Assembly (NCBI GenBank): GCA_017537365.1
Contig: JAFYKZ010000018.1
Coordinates: forward strand, 1-39,419
Reading direction: 5' to 3'
DNA length: 39,419 nucleotides
From: Clostridia bacterium
GTDB taxonomy: Bacteria > Bacillota > Clostridia > Oscillospirales > Acutalibacteraceae
Each line of letters begins with the position of its first letter. The first letter of the stretch is position 1. Shown piece after piece: positions 31,058-39,419 of the stretch. The notes beneath the pieces were generated by a model that was not told the origin of the DNA, did not search any database, and saw nothing but the letters and a program-made list of their open reading frames with translations. The position numbers were made by a program, and so were the translations under genes.

Positions 31058-31783
31058 CTATACCTTTAATGTTACAACTGTTATATTATCAACACCGCCG
31101 TTTTGATTTGCTTCGTCAATAAGCGCTGAAACTAAATCTTCGGCAGATTTTTCTTTATAGAGACTAAGTATTTTATCGGCCTCAACCATACTTGTAAGCC
31201 CGTCGGTGCAAAGAAGAAGAGTTTGACCGTCTGACACGGAAAGCTCTGCGGTATCAACTATAACATTTTCTTCAGCACCCAAAGCTCTTGTTATAACATT
31301 TTTTCTGGGGTGGCTTTTGGCTTCATCAACCGAAATTTTGCCGCTTTCGATAAGCGACTGAACAACTGAATGGTCTTTGGTTAACTGTTTAATATCATTA
31401 TCCAAAAGGTAAATTCGGCTATCACCGACATGAGCGATAATTGCTTTACCGTTTTGAATCAGAGCGATAACAACCGTTGTTCCCATTCCGTTTAGTTCGC
31501 TATCGGAATTTGAGGCTTCAAAAACCTCTAAGTTAGCACTTTTTATTGCGTTGCTCAGCATTTTTTCAATTTCAAATTCATCCATCGAAAGCCTGTAAGA
31601 ACGCAAAATGTATTCAGAAATAAGCTTAACCGCAGTTGTGCTTGCGATATTGCCGGCATTGGCGCCTCCCATACCGTCGCACACTATACCGAATACCGCG
31701 CCGTTTTCAAGCTCACCCGCAAAATATGCGTCTTGATTTGAGTGTCTTGCCTTGCCGATATCGGTTTTACTGTAAATTCTCAA
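31058..31783 (-). CDS. prpC: PP2C-type Ser/Thr phosphatase PrpC
   Basis: A 241-residue PPM-family phosphatase that reverses PrkC phosphorylation. The metal-binding motifs are RHSNQDAYF (Asp18 region), VCDGMGG (about 34-40), HVGDSRIYLL and DGLT, with the final DN-x-T as GGVDNITVV. The ATG overlaps the rlmN stop by four bases. Confidence 0.96.
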   Translation of the reverse strand: MRIYSKTDIGKARHSNQDAYFAGELENGAVFGIVCDGMGGANAGNIASTTAVKLISEYILRSYRLSMDEFEIEKMLSNAIKSANLEVFEASNSDSELNGMGTTVVIALIQNGKAIIAHVGDSRIYLLDNDIKQLTKDHSVVQSLIESGKISVDEAKSHPRKNVITRALGAEENVIVDTAELSVSDGQTLLLCTDGLTSMVEADKILSLYKEKSAEDLVSALIDEANQNGGVDNITVVTLKV

Positions 31784-32793
31784 AGCTTTTCCTCCTTTGC
31801 CTTGCGTCTTAACTGACCGCAGGAAGCATCTATATCAGAACCTAAGGTTCTGCGAACAGTTGCGTTAACTCCCAAGCTTTCAAGCAGACGCTTAAAGTGA
31901 AGTATCTTAGTTTTATCCGGCTTTTTAAAGGAATTTTCCTTAACGGGATTTGCCGGAATAAGATTAACATGGCACATAATGCCTTTTAATATTTTAGCTA
32001 ATTGCTCTGCACATTCTTTCGAATCGTTAACACCTTCTATCAGGGCGTATTCGAAAGAAATTCTGCGAGTTGTTACTTTCTGGTATTCTTTGCAAGCCTT
32101 TAAAAGCTCAGCTATATTCCATTTGCGGTTAACCTTCATCATAGAACTTCTTATATCGTCAAAAGGTGCGTGAAGCGAGATTGAGAGGGTTATGGGGAAA
32201 TTATATTCCTTTAATTTCTCGATTCCCGAAACAACGCCGCTTGTTGAAAGGGAAATATGCCTTAGCCCTATATTCATACCTTTATCGCTCGAAACGAGTT
32301 CTAAAAATCTAACCGAATTATCGAAGTTATCGAGCGGCTCGCCCATACCCATCATAACAACATTAGAAACGCGGATATTGTTATCTCGTTCTGCCGCCAT
32401 TATCTGCGCCAACATTTCGGAAGCGGTTAGATTTCGGGATAATCCGTTTATGCCTGAGGCACAAAAGCTGCATCCCATTCGGCAACCTATCTGAGTAGAA
32501 ATGCAAACGGTATATCCGTGCTCATATTTCATCAGCACCGATTCGATATACTCACCGTCATAAAGCTCATAAACATATTTAACAGTTTCGTCTATTTTTG
32601 ATTGCAAGCGTTTTATGATTTTAACATCGGCGATATAACAAGTATCAGAAAGCTTTTCTCTTAAAGATTTCGGCATATCGGTCATACCGTCAAAATCTGT
32701 AACACCCGACTGCAACCATTTATATAGCTGACCTGCTCTGAATTTAGGCTGCCCCATATCGCTTAGAAGCTCTATAAGTTCAGCCTCGGTCAT
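31780..32793 (-). CDS. rlmN: dual-specificity RNA methyltransferase RlmN
   Basis: A 337-residue radical-SAM enzyme methylating C2 of adenosine in 23S rRNA and some tRNAs. The 4Fe-4S cluster motif is CRMGCSFC (Cys104, 108, 111), and the methyl-carrying Cys is in SDIDASCGQLRRK near the C-terminus. No RBS precedes the ATG at 32793. Instead, AAGGAGG and an ATG (32811-32809) lie upstream in another frame; removing one A from the A6 tract at about 32801 would join them and give MTSAKIDIKSMTEAEL, which fits the usual RlmN start better. The true N-terminus is therefore uncertain. Confidence 0.95.
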   Translation of the reverse strand: MTEAELIELLSDMGQPKFRAGQLYKWLQSGVTDFDGMTDMPKSLREKLSDTCYIADVKIIKRLQSKIDETVKYVYELYDGEYIESVLMKYEHGYTVCISTQIGCRMGCSFCASGINGLSRNLTASEMLAQIMAAERDNNIRVSNVVMMGMGEPLDNFDNSVRFLELVSSDKGMNIGLRHISLSTSGVVSGIEKLKEYNFPITLSISLHAPFDDIRSSMMKVNRKWNIAELLKACKEYQKVTTRRISFEYALIEGVNDSKECAEQLAKILKGIMCHVNLIPANPVKENSFKKPDKTKILHFKRLLESLGVNATVRRTLGSDIDASCGQLRRKAKEEKL

Positions 32794-32837
32794 AGATTTA
32801 ATATCTATTTTTTGCAGAGGTCATATCCTCCTTTTGA

Positions 32838-34106
32838 TTATCTACTGATTAAAGCGCAGTAGAAACCGTCTGTTTTATCAATATGCGGCATAAATGTATG
32901 TTCATACACCTTTTGGAATTCATTATACTCTTTTAAAAACGAATTTACAAGATTTTCGTTTTCTCCTTTTCGTAGAGTGCAGGTGGAGTAGAGAATTTTG
33001 CCGTCTTCCTTTAAATATTTAGCCGCGCATGAAAGTATTTTATACTGAATGTTTTCAAGCTCGGAAAAATCGGTTTGTTCTTTATATTTAAGCTCGGGTT
33101 TTCGGCGGATAACACCAAGTCCCGAACAGGGAACATCACATATTATGAAATCAAATTTACCTAGATTTTCATCGAAAACAGTAGCATCGGCAACTTTCGG
33201 GTTTATAATGTCAAGTCCTAAATGAGCGGCCGTTTTCTTTATAAGCCCAACCCTTTGCTCATATAAATCGCAGGATATAATTTCGCCTTTATTTTCCATT
33301 AAATTAGCGGCGGTAAAGCTTTTTCCGCCGGGCGAGGCGCACATATCTAAAACTCTGCTATGAGGTTTGGGGTTTAAAGCTTTAATGGCATTTCCCGAAG
33401 CCTTATCCTGAGCATAAAAATAACCTTTTTTATAAAGCTCATTATTTGCGATATCCATACCGCCATCTATAATAACGCTATTGTTTTGCTTATCAAACTC
33501 AAAAGAGATATTTTCTTTTTTGAGTTCTTTTAAAAAGCTTTCAGAGTCTATTTTTACGGTATTGATTTTAAGAGAAAGCGGGGGAGTTTTAAGGCTTTCG
33601 CTTAAAAGCAGTTTGGCAGTTTCAAAGCCATAGTCATTTATAAAACTTTCTATTATCCATTCGGGACAAGAAAATTTAATGCTAAGTGTTTTTATGCTAT
33701 CGTCCTCAGGGAAATTTAATCCCTCGCGGATAACCGAATGGAGAACGGCATTTGTAAACCCTGAATTTCTGTTTTCTTTTGATTTTTTAACAAGTTTAAC
33801 CGCTTCATTAACGGCGGCAGATTCCGGCACCTTTTCCATAAAAAAGATTTGATAAACGGCAGTTCTTAAAACTGCTAAGGTGAAAGGAGAAATCTTTTTA
33901 ATAGGCACTTTTATCTGTTTTCTTATTAAATAATCTATTGTTATTTTGCGGTCTAGCGTTCCATAAACCAAGGCGGAGAAAAAGGCTTTATCCTTTGCAT
34001 CTAAATCATTGTTTTCCAAAGCGGATTTAACTGCGATATTAGAATATTTATTATCTTTTTCTATTTCATTTAAAAGCTTAGCCGCAAGGTATCTTGGATT
34101 AGCCAT
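32838..34106 (-). CDS. rsmB: 16S rRNA (cytosine-967-C5) methyltransferase RsmB
   Basis: A 422-residue enzyme with an N-terminal NusB-like RNA-binding domain (about 1-135) and a C-terminal Rossmann methyltransferase. The SAM motif is VLDMCASPGGKSF, the motif IV Cys is in DVPCSGLGVIRR and the catalytic Cys in YSTCTLRKGENE. I start it at ATG 34106 (MANPRYLAAKLL) because AGGAGAT lies 4-9 nt upstream; an earlier ATG at 34130 lacks an RBS. It overlaps fmt by 8 nt. Confidence 0.95.
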   Translation of the reverse strand: MANPRYLAAKLLNEIEKDNKYSNIAVKSALENNDLDAKDKAFFSALVYGTLDRKITIDYLIRKQIKVPIKKISPFTLAVLRTAVYQIFFMEKVPESAAVNEAVKLVKKSKENRNSGFTNAVLHSVIREGLNFPEDDSIKTLSIKFSCPEWIIESFINDYGFETAKLLLSESLKTPPLSLKINTVKIDSESFLKELKKENISFEFDKQNNSVIIDGGMDIANNELYKKGYFYAQDKASGNAIKALNPKPHSRVLDMCASPGGKSFTAANLMENKGEIISCDLYEQRVGLIKKTAAHLGLDIINPKVADATVFDENLGKFDFIICDVPCSGLGVIRRKPELKYKEQTDFSELENIQYKILSCAAKYLKEDGKILYSTCTLRKGENENLVNSFLKEYNEFQKVYEHTFMPHIDKTDGFYCALISR

Positions 34107-35037
34107 TGTTATCTCCTGCTTTTGTTCCAAGCTCTATTTTATTTCCGCAGAAAAATTGCTTTGCGGTCATAATTTTAGAACCCTCGGGCTGTAAAACGGT
34201 AAATTCAATGCTAACATTATCGCCGCAAGCAATGCTTAAACTTTCTTTTGCATCTATAACCGCGCCGATTTCAGCGTTGCAAGGTTTTCCGATTTTAGCC
34301 TCTATAGCTTTAATTCGTTTTCCGTTTAAATAGAAGTAAGCGCAGGGCCAAGAATAATAGCCTCTGACCGAGTTAAAAACTTCTTTTGCTGATTTATTAA
34401 AATCTATAAGCGCCATTTCTTTTTTTATAATCGGCGCATAGGTAGCTTCGTTTTCATTTTGCTTAATGGGGGTGATTTCACCCTTTTCTAATCCTGTTAA
34501 AGTGTCTACCAAAAGCTCGGCAGTAACAACACATAGCCTATCGAAAAGCTGCTCGGCGGTTTCGGTTTCGCCAATTTTAACCTTAGAAACCTTTAAAATA
34601 TCGCCTGTATCCATACCCTTATCCATAAGCATAGTGGTAACACCTGTTTCGGTTTCGCCGCAAACGATACACCACTGAATAGGGGAAGCGCCACGGTATT
34701 TCGGAAGCAGGGAAGCGTGTCCGTTAACGCAACCGTATTTGGGTAAATTTAAAATTTCCTCAGGCAAGAGCTTACCGTATGCCACAACAACTATAACATC
34801 GGGGTTAATCTCTTTTAAGGTTTTAAAGGCTTCACCGTCTTTAAGTGTTACAGGTTGAAAAACGGGAATATTATATTTTTCGGCGCAAACCTTAACAGGT
34901 GGTGGAGTTAAAATTTGTTTTCTGCCAACCGGTTTATCGGGTTGAGCAAAAACTGCTTCAATGCAGTGTCCCTCTTTGATAAGCGCTTCTAATGAAGAAA
35001 CCGCATAATCGGGCGTACCCATAAAAACTATTTTCAT
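34099..35037 (-). CDS. fmt: methionyl-tRNA formyltransferase
   Basis: A 312-residue enzyme that formylates initiator Met-tRNA. The N-terminal formyltransferase domain begins MKIVFMGTPDYAVSSLEAL and contains the catalytic HASLLPKYRGASPIQW (Asn-His/Asp system with NGHAS) and the later GxTxMxMDxGMDTGD segment. The C-terminal OB-like domain starts near 205. It lies 2 nt after def, the usual def-fmt order. Confidence 0.97.
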   Translation of the reverse strand: MKIVFMGTPDYAVSSLEALIKEGHCIEAVFAQPDKPVGRKQILTPPPVKVCAEKYNIPVFQPVTLKDGEAFKTLKEINPDVIVVVAYGKLLPEEILNLPKYGCVNGHASLLPKYRGASPIQWCIVCGETETGVTTMLMDKGMDTGDILKVSKVKIGETETAEQLFDRLCVVTAELLVDTLTGLEKGEITPIKQNENEATYAPIIKKEMALIDFNKSAKEVFNSVRGYYSWPCAYFYLNGKRIKAIEAKIGKPCNAEIGAVIDAKESLSIACGDNVSIEFTVLQPEGSKIMTAKQFFCGNKIELGTKAGDNNG

Positions 35038-35039
35038 AA

Positions 35040-35474
35040 TTAAATCCTATCAATAAAAAGTATTCCGTTTAAATGGTCTATTTCGTGGCAAAAAGCCTTT
35101 GCTTTAAAGCCCTCTGCCGAAATTGTTATATTGTTTCCGTTTCTATCCTGAGCTTTAACGGTAACATACATAGGTCTCTCAACTTCCTCAAATTTCCCGG
35201 GAACTGATAAACAACCCTCGCTGCCTTTTTGGCTTCCGCTCTGCTCTACGATTACGGGATTTATTAGTTCAATCAAACCGTCTCCAACATCAACCACGCA
35301 AAATCTTCTGAGCAAACCAACCTGAGGCGCGGCAAGACCAACACCTTCGGCTTTATACATTGTTTCTGCCATATCGTCAAGAGTTTGAGCTAATTTTTCA
35401 TCAAAGGTCATTTGAGTGCGGCAGATTTTTCTTAGCACATCGTCGCCCTGTTTTACTATATTTCTGATTGCCAT
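35040..35474 (-). CDS. def: peptide deformylase
   Basis: A 144-residue metalloenzyme that removes the formyl group from nascent proteins. All three motifs are present: GVGLAAPQVG (about 42-51), EGCLSVPG (metal-binding Cys) and HEIDHLNG (metal-binding His pair and catalytic Glu). Its length is on the short side, typical of Clostridia. Works with Fmt encoded immediately downstream. Confidence 0.97.
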   Translation of the reverse strand: MAIRNIVKQGDDVLRKICRTQMTFDEKLAQTLDDMAETMYKAEGVGLAAPQVGLLRRFCVVDVGDGLIELINPVIVEQSGSQKGSEGCLSVPGKFEEVERPMYVTVKAQDRNGNNITISAEGFKAKAFCHEIDHLNGILFIDRI

Positions 35475-35483
35475 ATTGTCCTC

Positions 35484-37898
35484 CTACAAGACCGATTCGG
35501 GATTCATATCAACAAACGAAACGGTATCCTGCATATACTTAATATCCATAGCTTCTCTGAGCATTTTTCTGAACTCAGAGTTATTTTTGCATTTTATAAT
35601 CATACGGTAGCGGTAGCGGTTGTTGATTTTTGAAATACTTGCAACCGAGGGTGCAAGAATAGACACCTTAACACCGCTATATTCACCGTTTATTTTTGAT
35701 TTTATATTTTCAAAGATTTCTTTTATTGCTTTTTCGGCATTATCGCGTATCAGAGACTGAACGCTTACCATACAAATATCGCAGTATGGCGGATAAATCA
35801 TAAGCTTTCGAGTTAAGATTTCCTCGTTATAAAAGCTATCGTAATCCTGAGTGCGAGCAATCTCGATTAATGTGCTTTCGGGGTCTGAGGTTTGAATTAT
35901 TGCTTTTCCGGCTTCATTTCCTCGACCGGCTCTGCCCACAACCTGAGCCAAAAGCGAAAATGAGCGCTCAAATGAACGGAAATCCTCGCTGTACATTGCT
36001 TTATCTGCGCCTAAAACACCAACCAAGGTTACATTTGGGAAGTCTAACCCCTTAGCAACCATTTGAGTGCCTATTAAAATATCGTATTCGCCCCTTGCAA
36101 AATCGGAAAGATAAGAGGAATAGGATTCGCGCGCCACGGTACTATCCGCGTCAAGCCGTAAAACCCTTGCATTTGGGAAAACAGATTTCAATTCTTCCTC
36201 AGCTTTTTGTGTTCCGAGTCCCGAAAATTTCATATTCGGGTTAGAACATTCGGGGCATACGGTATCGGCTTTCTTGGAATATCCGCAATAGTGGCACATA
36301 AGTCTTCCGTTAGCCGAATGGTAGGTGAGCGAAACACTGCAATTAGGACAGGTTTCTATATGTCCGCAAGAAGAACAGGTTATATAAGTATTATGTCCTC
36401 TGCGGTTTAAAAGCAAAATGGTTTGTTTTTTAGCTTCAAGGTTTTCTTTTATTGCCTCGTAAAGTCTTGTGCTTAAAACTCCTGAATTTCCTTTAAGCAG
36501 TTCCTTTTTCATATCAACCGTTTCAACCTCGGGAAGAATAGCATTTCCAAAACGATGCTTTAATGTGAAAAGGGAATAACTGCCTATTTTAGCTTTTGTA
36601 TAGCTTTCAAGGGAGGGGGTTGCCGAGGATAAGCAGGTAAGACCTTTATGATATGCGGTTCTGAATCTTGCTAAATCTCTTGCATGAAAACGGGGACTTT
36701 TTTCGGATTTATAAGTGTGTTCCTGTTCCTCGTCTATTATTATAAGACCTAAATCTTCGAAAGGCGCAAAAATTGCGCTTCGGGTTCCAATAGCAATCTG
36801 AGCTTTACCATCTTTAACTCTTCGCCATTCTTCAAGTCTTTTTCCCATAGACATTGCGCTATGAAAAACAGCAACCTTGTTTCCGAAACGGGAAGTGAAA
36901 ATAGATAAAAGCTGAGGTGTCAACGAGATTTCGGGAACCATAACGATAACCCCTCGGTTTTCCTTTACCGCTTTTTCGCAAAGTTTTAAGAAAACCTTGG
37001 TTTTTCCGCTACCTGTAACACCGTAAAGCAAGGAGGTTTCTGCCTTTTCAGATTCAAATTTTTGGCATAAACCCTCATAAGCTTTTTGCTGCTCGTCGTT
37101 TAAAACGATTTCGGTATTATCTCTTTCGCAGTTTAGGGTATTATATCGGTACACCTTTTGAGAATAGGCTATTAAGACACCTTTTTTAATAAGGTTATCT
37201 ATAACCGATACGGTAACTCCCGTAAAATAACAAATTTCTTTAACCGCGGCAGAGCCGATTTCCTCTAAGAGAGAGATGATTTCTTGCTGTCTAGCGGTGG
37301 GTTTTTCGAGATTATAGTTTTCTGCCAAGCGAACCCATTTTTGAGTTGCATCCTGAACCTTGCGTTTTAAATCACTTTCTGCAAAAACAGCTTCCTTTTC
37401 GGTTAACGCAGTTAACTGTTCGGCAGATACCGAAAATCTTTTAATTAATGCCGATTGCTCGGTTTCACCCTTTTTCTTTAAATATTCGAAAATTTCAGTT
37501 TCGGTATCGGTTAAAAGGGAAGAAGAGAGAAAATTATCGTTAGCTGAATAATAAACCACCGATTTATACCCGAGACCTACGGGTAACACCGCCGCTACCG
37601 CATCATAATATGTGCAAAAAACTGTTTCGCGCATATATTCGCAAAGTTTAATAAGCTCTTCGCTTAAAACGGGAGTTTCGTCGGTTAAAGAGGTTAATTT
37701 TTTTAGACCTTTTATCTCATTTTCTTCTATTTTAAAAATGATACATTCTTTTTGAATATTCCCTCTACCGAAAGGAACGGTAGCCCTCATTCCAACCTTT
37801 GCGGCAGAATAAAGCTCAGGGGGAAGGGCATAGGTATAAAGCTTGTCAAAAGCGTTAGTTGCGCCTTTTATAGCAACAACGGCTGTCAGACCTTTCAT
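35484..37898 (-). CDS. priA: primosomal replication-restart helicase PriA
   Basis: An 804-residue 3'-5' helicase. The N-terminal DNA-binding domain (about 1-105) precedes a winged helix. The helicase has Walker A GVTGSGKT (293-300), the box IIDEEQEH and the late motif QVVGRAGRG. The inserted zinc-binding region has CSSCGHIETCPNC and CHYCGYSKKADTVCPEC (eight cysteines). Slightly long for the family. coaBC, usually between rpoZ and priA, is absent. Confidence 0.96.
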   Translation of the reverse strand: MKGLTAVVAIKGATNAFDKLYTYALPPELYSAAKVGMRATVPFGRGNIQKECIIFKIEENEIKGLKKLTSLTDETPVLSEELIKLCEYMRETVFCTYYDAVAAVLPVGLGYKSVVYYSANDNFLSSSLLTDTETEIFEYLKKKGETEQSALIKRFSVSAEQLTALTEKEAVFAESDLKRKVQDATQKWVRLAENYNLEKPTARQQEIISLLEEIGSAAVKEICYFTGVTVSVIDNLIKKGVLIAYSQKVYRYNTLNCERDNTEIVLNDEQQKAYEGLCQKFESEKAETSLLYGVTGSGKTKVFLKLCEKAVKENRGVIVMVPEISLTPQLLSIFTSRFGNKVAVFHSAMSMGKRLEEWRRVKDGKAQIAIGTRSAIFAPFEDLGLIIIDEEQEHTYKSEKSPRFHARDLARFRTAYHKGLTCLSSATPSLESYTKAKIGSYSLFTLKHRFGNAILPEVETVDMKKELLKGNSGVLSTRLYEAIKENLEAKKQTILLLNRRGHNTYITCSSCGHIETCPNCSVSLTYHSANGRLMCHYCGYSKKADTVCPECSNPNMKFSGLGTQKAEEELKSVFPNARVLRLDADSTVARESYSSYLSDFARGEYDILIGTQMVAKGLDFPNVTLVGVLGADKAMYSEDFRSFERSFSLLAQVVGRAGRGNEAGKAIIQTSDPESTLIEIARTQDYDSFYNEEILTRKLMIYPPYCDICMVSVQSLIRDNAEKAIKEIFENIKSKINGEYSGVKVSILAPSVASISKINNRYRYRMIIKCKNNSEFRKMLREAMDIKYMQDTVSFVDMNPESVL

Positions 37899-37929
37899 TT
37901 ATACCTCCCCTTTTCAAAAATGATTGTTA

Positions 37930-38106
37930 TTATTCGATTTCGCTTGCTAATTTATCAATAGCTAAGCTAACAGGCTTTTCAACGATAATTTCGCCTGCTT
38001 TTTCAGCCTCGGCTGAAACTTTTCTTGCGGTATGAGCAACATCTATAACAAGACGGTATCTGTTATCACAGTTTTGAATAAGCTTTCCTAAGTTTGGGTT
38101 TAACAT
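37930..38106 (-). CDS. rpoZ: DNA-directed RNA polymerase omega subunit
   Basis: A 58-residue protein: [20 protein letters not shown], then DVAHTARKVS and KPVSLAIDKLASEIE. The NRYRLV-x6-AR segment and the KPVSLAIDKL tail are omega hallmarks. It lies between gmk and priA as expected, and its ATG overlaps the gmk stop by 7 nt. It is short but complete for Firmicutes. Confidence 0.95.
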   Translation of the reverse strand: MLNPNLGKLIQNCDNRYRLVIDVAHTARKVSAEAEKAGEIIVEKPVSLAIDKLASEIE

Positions 38107-38708
38107 TTTTCAAGCACCTCATCAATAATATTTTTTTGGTTTTTAAAGTTTAATTTGCAACTTCTGATTATAGAAATAATATCTTGAACGGCGGTATCAA
38201 TTTCACCGTTAACAACAATATAATCGTATTCGTTAGCTCTTTTTATTTCGCCAAGAGCCGATTTCATACGCTTTTCGATAAGCTCTTTTGCCTCAGTTCC
38301 TCTTCCAACAAGTCGGCGTTCAAGCTCGGCAAAGGAGGGAGGCATAATAAATATGCTTATAGCGTTTTTAAGTTTCTCTCTTATTTGAGCCGCACCGTTA
38401 ACATCAACCTCGATTATAATATCAAAGCCATCGTTAACCGCTTTCTCAACGGGAGCTTTGGGAGTACCGTAATAATTGCCAACATAACAGTTATATTCCA
38501 AAAGCTCGTTTTCAACTATCATTTTTTTGAAAGCATCTTGGGATATGAAGTTATATTTAGCACCCTCAACCTCGCCCTCGCGCATATCTCTGGTTATCGA
38601 GGAAATAGAGAATTTAAGCTCGGGACAAGCCTTAAAAAGCTCAACTAAAAGGGTATCCTTGCCTGAGCCTGACGGACCTGAAATTATAAAAACCTGACCT
38701 TTATTCAT
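38100..38708 (-). CDS. gmk: guanylate kinase
   Basis: A 202-residue enzyme phosphorylating GMP to GDP. The P-loop is [12 protein letters not shown] near the start. GMP-binding features are [20 protein letters not shown] (Arg, Tyr) and the later [12 protein letters not shown]. The lid region is [17 protein letters not shown] start it at ATG 38708 (MNKGQVF), which overlaps the remA stop and follows GGAGGAAGAGG; an earlier ATG at 38729 would add seven unusual residues. Confidence 0.96.
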   Translation of the reverse strand: MNKGQVFIISGPSGSGKDTLLVELFKACPELKFSISSITRDMREGEVEGAKYNFISQDAFKKMIVENELLEYNCYVGNYYGTPKAPVEKAVNDGFDIIIEVDVNGAAQIREKLKNAISIFIMPPSFAELERRLVGRGTEAKELIEKRMKSALGEIKRANEYDYIVVNGEIDTAVQDIISIIRSCKLNFKNQKNIIDEVLEKC

Positions 38709-38970
38709 CCTCTTCCTCCATATCTTCAATACTGTTTTCCTCGGCTATGCGGTTTGCCAGCGTTTCGGTTTGCAGATAGGTTAAAATAATATGGTCGCTA
38801 TCTGTTATAATAACCGCTCTTGTTCTTCTGCCGTGGGTTGCGTCTATTAAATTGCCGCGTTCTCTCGCGTCCTGAATAATACGCTTGATAGGAGCAGATT
38901 CGGGGCTTATAATAGCTATCATTCGGTTGGCAGAAACCATATTTCCGAAGCCTATATTAACTAATTTCAT
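38701..38970 (-). CDS. remA: RemA-family DNA-binding regulator (DUF370)
   Basis: An 89-residue protein starting [20 protein letters not shown], with the conserved [15 protein letters not shown] and [20 protein letters not shown] segments. RemA forms rings that wrap DNA and activates biofilm-matrix and osmoprotection genes in Bacillus. Between yicC and gmk, its usual place. AAGGTG is the RBS. The acidic tail (EDMEEEDE) overlaps gmk. Confidence 0.95.
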   Translation of the reverse strand: MKLVNIGFGNMVSANRMIAIISPESAPIKRIIQDARERGNLIDATHGRRTRAVIITDSDHIILTYLQTETLANRIAEENSIEDMEEEDE

Positions 38971-39028
38971 TTGTTTTTCACCTTAAATTAAATTTTATGT
39001 AAACCTTGCTCGACTAAATAAAACAGGC

Positions 39029-39419
39029 TTACTCAATGTTTTGTATCTGTTCTCTTATCTTTTCAATTTCCGACTTTATGTCAACCACGGTGTGTGCTAT
39101 CTCAATATTTTGAGATTTAGAACCGATAGTGTTTGTCTCGCGGTTCATTTCCTGAACAATAAAGTCAAGCTTTTTGCCAACGGGTTCATTCAAAGAAAGC
39201 AAATTATTCAACTGCTTTAAATGGCTTCTGAGTCTAACAGTCTCTTCGTCAACCGCAACCTTATCGGCGAAAATTGCTGTTTCGGTTATGAGGCGTTGCT
39301 CGTCTACCTTAGCGTCCCCTAAAAGCTCCTTGATTTTTTCTTCAAGGCGTTCTCTGTAAGCCTTAACGGTTTCGGGAGTCTGGCTTTCAATGAAGCTTAC
39401 CTTTTCTAAGATAAAATCA
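39029..39419 (-). CDS. YicC/YloC family endoribonuclease, C-terminal part
   Basis: The last 129 codons of the gene, open at the window edge. Family features are ETVKAYRERLEEKIKELLGD, the TAIFADKVAVDEETVRLRSH segment, and the conserved PVGKKLDFIVQEMNRETNTI followed by the terminal EIEKIREQIQNIE helix. YicC-type proteins are RNA endonucleases involved in sRNA/mRNA turnover. It heads the remA-gmk-rpoZ-priA block. Confidence 0.93.
   Translation of the reverse strand, partial: DFILEKVSFIESQTPETVKAYRERLEEKIKELLGDAKVDEQRLITETAIFADKVAVDEETVRLRSHLKQLNNLLSLNEPVGKKLDFIVQEMNRETNTIGSKSQNIEIAHTVVDIKSEIEKIREQIQNIE

Noticed and set aside
38184-38648. 154-residue plus-strand frame opposite gmk
   Set aside because: Shadow frame; gmk is intact and conserved on the other strand.

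Overview
This window reads as the chromosome of a low-GC, Gram-positive, spore-forming Clostridia-type bacterium; a gut Oscillospirales/Ruminococcaceae-like lineage is my inference. The reasons are strong Shine-Dalgarno sites with several TTG and GTG starts, the rplU-prp-rpmA cluster, the ylxM-ffh-rpsP-khpA operon, YerC/TrpR-like regulators, RemA, a PrkC/PrpC signalling pair and a tiny SpoVM gene. Most of the window is housekeeping DNA. The identifications come from motif and family recognition by eye; no database search was run.

Layout. 1-234: a short RmlD-like fragment runs directly into tRNA-Asp, whose acceptor stem is broken at the join, followed by tRNA-Val. 372-1393 (minus): a methyltransferase and a TrpR-like regulator. 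1522-6031 (plus): a YhaO/YhaN (SbcD/SbcC-like) pair, then azlC-azlD. 6308-7243: a LysR regulator. 7317-7837: a divergent pair, a small four-cysteine protein and an XRE repressor, sharing two identical palindromic operators and flanked by two copies of one hairpin. 8029-8249: tRNA-Tyr and tRNA-Thr. 8464-9288: a cysteine-rich protein. 9569-11188 (minus): a phosphohexomutase preceded by a 40-residue membrane peptide. 11251-12396: a compact MecA-like adaptor convergent with rpe. 12653-15697: rplU-prp-rpmA, zinc-ribbon protein, obg, mrnC. 15830-18472: an amino-acid ABC transporter operon ending in a second TrpR-like gene. 18505-22124: membrane proteins (DUF4363, DUF421, DUF4173 and an unassigned one). 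22172-24403 (minus): khpA, rpsP, ffh, ylxM. 24658-27264: rpsO and pnp, each with a structured leader. 27265-27840: no convincing gene, but many hairpins. 27841-39419 (minus): spoVM, a 50-residue peptide, rsgA, prkC, prpC, rlmN, rsmB, fmt, def, priA, rpoZ, gmk, remA and the end of yicC.

The long minus-strand block matches the known Bacillus order (yicC/yloC, remA, gmk, rpoZ, coaBC, priA, def, fmt, rsmB, rlmN, prpC, prkC, rsgA, rpe, thiN, spoVM), except that coaBC and thiN are missing and rpe sits about 16 kb away in this window. This synteny supports the two very small genes, rpoZ (58 aa) and spoVM (27 aa).

The signals most worth following up are: the XRE/Cys4 locus with its operators and duplicated hairpins; a roughly 120-bp two-hairpin repeat present in two inverted copies, both between convergent genes; the hairpin array beside the second copy; the RmlD/tRNA-Asp junction, which may be a chimeric contig end; a long stem-loop leader before pnp; an apparent one-base frameshift in an A6 tract at the start of rlmN; and two TrpR-like genes, each associated with a promoter that contains an inverted repeat. 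I saw no CRISPR array, insertion sequence, prophage or obvious defence system.
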